The notes under the pieces are model-generated. The model saw only the letters and a program-made list of their open reading frames with translations, ran no database searches and had not been told where the DNA came from. 64,000 nt of DNA from Sulfurospirillum sp. SCADC (GTDB lineage Bacteria; Campylobacterota; Campylobacteria; Campylobacterales; Sulfurospirillaceae), in assembly GCF_000743525.1 (NCBI RefSeq), contig NZ_JQGK01000005.1:62001-126000 (forward strand), given 5' to 3'. How positions within the stretch are numbered: the first letter of the stretch is position 1; the number at the start of each line of letters is the position of its first letter. Shown here piece by piece: positions 61,358 to 64,000 of the stretch. Both the position numbers and the translations under genes were made by a program.

Positions 61358-61995
61358 GACGACTGAGTTTTGCCTTACTGCTTTCGTTGATTTTACATCT
61401 TGGGTTGCTTCTGTTTTTCATGATGTTTACACCTCAAAAGCCAAAAATTTTGGCTCAAAGTGCACCTGTTTCTCTACGAATCAGCACAGTCATTGCGCAA
61501 AGTGAAGCGCCAAAACACGAGGTACATCAGCAAGAAGCGATACCACCTGAACAGCCTGAACCAGCACCTTTAAAAAAACTTCCCAAAAAAGAGAAACCCT
61601 CCAAGCCTGTTTCCCTTCCTATGGCAAACACGGCTTTGGAAAACAACGTCTCCGCTCCTATAGCAGACGCCTCACCGCTTCTTACTCCAACACCTCAGAG
61701 TGAATCTCACAGCGAAACCCCCTCGTATTTAGACCTGCATAAAGATGAAATCGCTCAAGCGCTTCAGCGTGCCAAATCCTACCCTGAACTTGCGCGAAGA
61801 CGCTCCATTGAAGGTGTGGTGGAAGTGAGTTTTATCATCAAGCCCACAGGTGAAGTCGAAGAGGTGGAAGCCATTTCTAAAAGTCAGCTTCTAAGCAAGG
61901 CAGCCATCGAGAGTGTGCACAAAGCCAAAGGTTATTTTCCGCTTCCTTTGGAAAATGTGACGATTAAAGTGCCGATTGTTTACCGCCTAAAATAA
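61354..61995 (+). CDS. tonB: TonB-like protein, second TonB system
   Basis: 213 residues. Membrane anchor FALLLSLILHLGLLLFFMMF (contains the SxxxH-type SLILHL), Pro/Glu/Lys-rich region (residues 45-105), then the TonB C-terminal domain (ALQRAKSYPELARRRSIEGVVEVSFIIKPTGEVEEV ... KVPIVYRLK). Probably serves the receptor that follows. Confidence 0.93.
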   Translation: MRRLSFALLLSLILHLGLLLFFMMFTPQKPKILAQSAPVSLRISTVIAQSEAPKHEVHQQEAIPPEQPEPAPLKKLPKKEKPSKPVSLPMANTALENNVSAPIADASPLLTPTPQSESHSETPSYLDLHKDEIAQALQRAKSYPELARRRSIEGVVEVSFIIKPTGEVEEVEAISKSQLLSKAAIESVHKAKGYFPLPLENVTIKVPIVYRLK

Positions 61996-62161
61996 TAGAC
62001 TTCTTGCCTAACCCCTTGAAAAAAGAGTATCGCTGATAGCGCATCACTTTTTGAAACTAAAAACATCGCCATAGTTTCGGCTATGACTCAATTTTGAGTT
62101 TCAAAAATTAACGCACTCTAAACGAGCTCTTATCTTTTCAAGGGGTTAGGCAAGAAGTCTA
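61996..62161. repeat. 166-bp element with 27-bp perfect terminal inverted repeats
   Basis: Left arm 61996-62022 is the exact reverse complement of 62135-62161. Inside are TTTTTGAAACT/AGTTTCAAAAA (62048-62058 and 62097-62107) and CATAG/CTATG (62070-62074 and 62081-62085), nested to make a cruciform or a long RNA hairpin. No open frame and no clear target-site duplication. It could be a MITE-like element or a very large terminator of the tonB operon. Confidence 0.7.
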
Positions 62162-62164
62162 GTT

Positions 62165-62219
62165 TTTAACACAAATTTGACACTAATTTAACAGTGATTT
62201 AACAAAGACTTTTTATACT
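62165..62219 (+). promoter_or_regulatory. Four tandem TTTAACA-type 11-bp repeats upstream of TonB receptor 3
   Basis: TTTAACACAAA, TTTGACACTAA, TTTAACAGTGA and TTTAACAAAGA (62165-62208) run head to tail, followed by a -10-like TATACT (62214-62219). The 7+4 repeat layout resembles Pho boxes (TTAACA repeats of B. subtilis PhoP, CTGTCAT repeats of E. coli PhoB). Confidence 0.65.
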
Positions 62220-62248
62220 CCAAGATTCGTAAAATCATGGGAGGTCGT

Positions 62249-64000
62249 ATGAAAAGAGTTTTGGGCATTTCGTTGGTCGTATCGACGTTTTTAATGGCAG
62301 AAACAGGCGTTTTAGAAGCCATTACCGTTGAAGGTGAAACCTTCTCAAAAGAGGTCAAAAATATTAGTGGGGAAGAGCTAAAATCAGCCGATCTTGCCGA
62401 TGCACTTTCGCGCAACAGTGCATCGATTACGATGATTCGAGGCAGTGGCATTGCCAATGATATTATTTTGCGCGGGCAAAAGAGAGATAATATCAACGTT
62501 TTAATGGATGATGCCAAGATTTACGGTGCATGCCCCAATCGTATGGATCCTGCTATTACGCACATCAATGCAGACAATATTGAAAGCGTGAAAATCATTG
62601 AAGGACCTTATGATGTCGAGCATTTTGGAACATTGAGCGGTTTGGTTGTTGCTGAAACCAAAAATCCGACTAAAGAGCCAAACGGCGATGTTAATTTAGG
62701 AATCGGCAGTTACGGTTATCGTAAAGCTTCGGCTAGTGCGGGTGGTGGAAATGAGTATATTCGAGCTTTGTTTAGTGCGTCAACCGAACGAAGTGACCAG
62801 TACAAAGACGGTAACGGTGATACGTTTTATGACCAACTCGCTAAAACGACGACAGGAACTTATCAGTATAAAACAGATGATTTACGCGCCTATGAGAAAA
62901 AAACATTTATGGGAAAAGTTTTCATCACACCTGTGGAAAATCAAGAACTTCGTTTAGGCTACACGCTCAATCGTAGCGATAACGTGCTCTATCCTTCGCG
63001 TATGATGGATGCAGACTACGACGATAGTGATATTTATACCTTAGGTTACAGTCTTTACGACTTGGGAACGTTCTCTAAAGAACTTGCTTTAGAAGCATTT
63101 TATTCCACAGTAGAACACCCAATGTCGAATAAATACCGTAAAACAAGTTCGTCAACCAGCTATACGGTCAATAAACTTGAAACAGAAGTTAAAGGTGCCA
63201 AGCTTAAAAACGTGATGGATTTAGGTGGCGGAGAACTCACGTACGGTGTTGATACGAGTAAACGTAATTGGGATGGCAAGAAATATACCTATACCATTGC
63301 AACCGGAGCGGAAAGTGGTGTGACGCGAACGGGAATGCCCGATGTCGATACGACCAATCAAGCACTATTTGCCCATTACGACAAAACAATCGATCGCGTG
63401 AACGTTCAAGCAGGCGTGCGTTACGACGATACGGATATAAAAGCCCATCGTCAAGGCGTAGCAACGGTAACACGTTACGAGAACGATTATGAGGCACTTT
63501 CCGCCAATACGATTGTGACCTATAAAGCGACCGATAACGTGGACTATTTTATCGGTTTCGGTAAAGCTTCTCGTGTTCCTGATGGTAAAGAGCTTTACGG
63601 AGCGACCAAATCAACGGGTATTTTAGAACAAACGACCAATTACGAAACCGACTTGGGATTTAGAGTGCATTACGAAAACCTTGATCTAAAAGGCAAGATC
63701 TTCTATTCGGACTTGAAAGATTATATCTATTATAACGCTACAGCGCAAAAATACGTTAACGTTGATGCGACGATTTACGGAGCGACACTGGATGCTTCTT
63801 ACGATATCGCAAGGGCATGGACGCTCGGTTATGGCATGAGCTACCTGAAAGGCGAAAAAGAGACGCCACTTGCAGGACAAACCGATAAAGATTTAGCGGA
63901 CATTGTACCGCTTCGTGCCGTCACTTCACTCACATATCATGAGGGAGACCATCGTTTAAAAACGGAAGTGGTCGCGGCGAAACGTTGGGATAACGTCGAT
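62249..64000 (+). CDS. TonB-dependent receptor, OprC/copper-receptor-like, 3' end outside window
   Basis: The frame is open from the ATG at 62249 (GGGAGG upstream) to the window end, 584 codons. Signal peptide ISLVVSTFLMA, TonB-box-like AITVEGETF, plug with IIEGPYDVEHFGTLSGLVV. A conserved-looking GACPNRMDPAITHI recalls the CPNRMDP motif of OprC-type copper receptors. It follows a complete exbB-exbD-tonB set and carries tandem TTTAACA repeats in its promoter. Substrate not certain; copper or a phosphate-starvation-linked compound are options. Confidence 0.85.
   Translation, partial: MKRVLGISLVVSTFLMAETGVLEAITVEGETFSKEVKNISGEELKSADLADALSRNSASITMIRGSGIANDIILRGQKRDNINVLMDDAKIYGACPNRMDPAITHINADNIESVKIIEGPYDVEHFGTLSGLVVAETKNPTKEPNGDVNLGIGSYGYRKASASAGGGNEYIRALFSASTERSDQYKDGNGDTFYDQLAKTTTGTYQYKTDDLRAYEKKTFMGKVFITPVENQELRLGYTLNRSDNVLYPSRMMDADYDDSDIYTLGYSLYDLGTFSKELALEAFYSTVEHPMSNKYRKTSSSTSYTVNKLETEVKGAKLKNVMDLGGGELTYGVDTSKRNWDGKKYTYTIATGAESGVTRTGMPDVDTTNQALFAHYDKTIDRVNVQAGVRYDDTDIKAHRQGVATVTRYENDYEALSANTIVTYKATDNVDYFIGFGKASRVPDGKELYGATKSTGILEQTTNYETDLGFRVHYENLDLKGKIFYSDLKDYIYYNATAQKYVNVDATIYGATLDASYDIARAWTLGYGMSYLKGEKETPLAGQTDKDLADIVPLRAVTSLTYHEGDHRLKTEVVAAKRWDNVD

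Noticed and set aside
1-64000. tRNA-Sec (selC), other tRNA or rRNA genes, CRISPR arrays, insertion sequences
   Set aside because: No cloverleaf, regular spaced repeats or transposase frames were recognised. By eye, a tRNA could be missed, but none is claimed.

Overview
The window looks like chromosome of a Campylobacterota (epsilonproteobacterial) anaerobe, most like Sulfurospirillum. The reasons are two complete selenocysteine-containing periplasmic formate dehydrogenase operons, selA/selB/selD/yedF, separate tungstate and molybdate transporters, several TonB systems and a moderately AT-rich base composition. Most calls come from reading the translated proteins against families I know. No search was run.

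Layout. 1-3.5 kb: end of an HD-domain hydrolase gene, a DUF234-type protein, pirin, YceI and a MarR regulator with palindromic operators. 3.5-10.2 kb (minus strand): a compact run of periplasmic binding protein, histidine kinase, response regulator, selA and selB. 10.4-17.5 kb (plus): formate dehydrogenase operon 1 (ferredoxin-like protein, TorD chaperone, small Tat protein, selenoprotein FdhA, FdhB, FdhC). 17.5-23.5 kb (minus): two AraC regulators around a YceI protein and a porin, then DUF190, CrcB and a methyltransferase. 23.5-35.7 kb: a metal-uptake island with two TonB receptors, two paralogous binding proteins, one FecCD-type permease/ATPase pair, exbB-exbD-tonB, two truncated-hemoglobin-like genes and a classical ModE. 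36-41.5 kb: formate dehydrogenase operon 2. 41.6-48.8 kb: fdhD, a ModE-like regulator without the usual molybdate-binding part, a Wtp/Mod-type transporter and tupABC. 48.8-51 kb: a small accessory islet (nuclease-like protein + ATPase, then an RHH/MazF-type pair). 51-58.7 kb: AI-2E transporter, hypothetical proteins, MFS exporter with MarR regulator, GGDEF protein and a binding protein. 58.8-60.5 kb: yedF and selD. 60.6 kb to the end: a second exbB-exbD-tonB and the start of an OprC-like TonB receptor.

How it fits together. The region is organised around making formate dehydrogenase: selenium for the active site (selA, selB, selD, yedF), W/Mo uptake for the cofactor (wtp, tup and probably the TonB/FecCD island), sulfuration (fdhD), chaperones (two TorD proteins) and the enzymes. 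Two different candidate operators divide the metal genes. A 24-bp element with the layout of the E. coli ModE box (CGTTATAT-N8-ATATAACG) lies upstream of the TonB/FecCD island genes and of the methyltransferase. A different motif, TATGC-N7-GCATA, lies upstream of both fdh operons, fdhD, the wtp operon and tupA.

Most notable extras: 32 exact copies of the palindrome TTACATGTAA, against well under one expected; an in-frame TGA in exbB and a frameshift in a globin-like gene within the ModE island; a repeated intergenic element with a compensatory base-pair change; a 166-bp element bounded by 27-bp perfect inverted repeats; and tandem 11-bp TTTAACA repeats in front of the second TonB system. No rRNA, tRNA, CRISPR array or insertion sequence was recognised.
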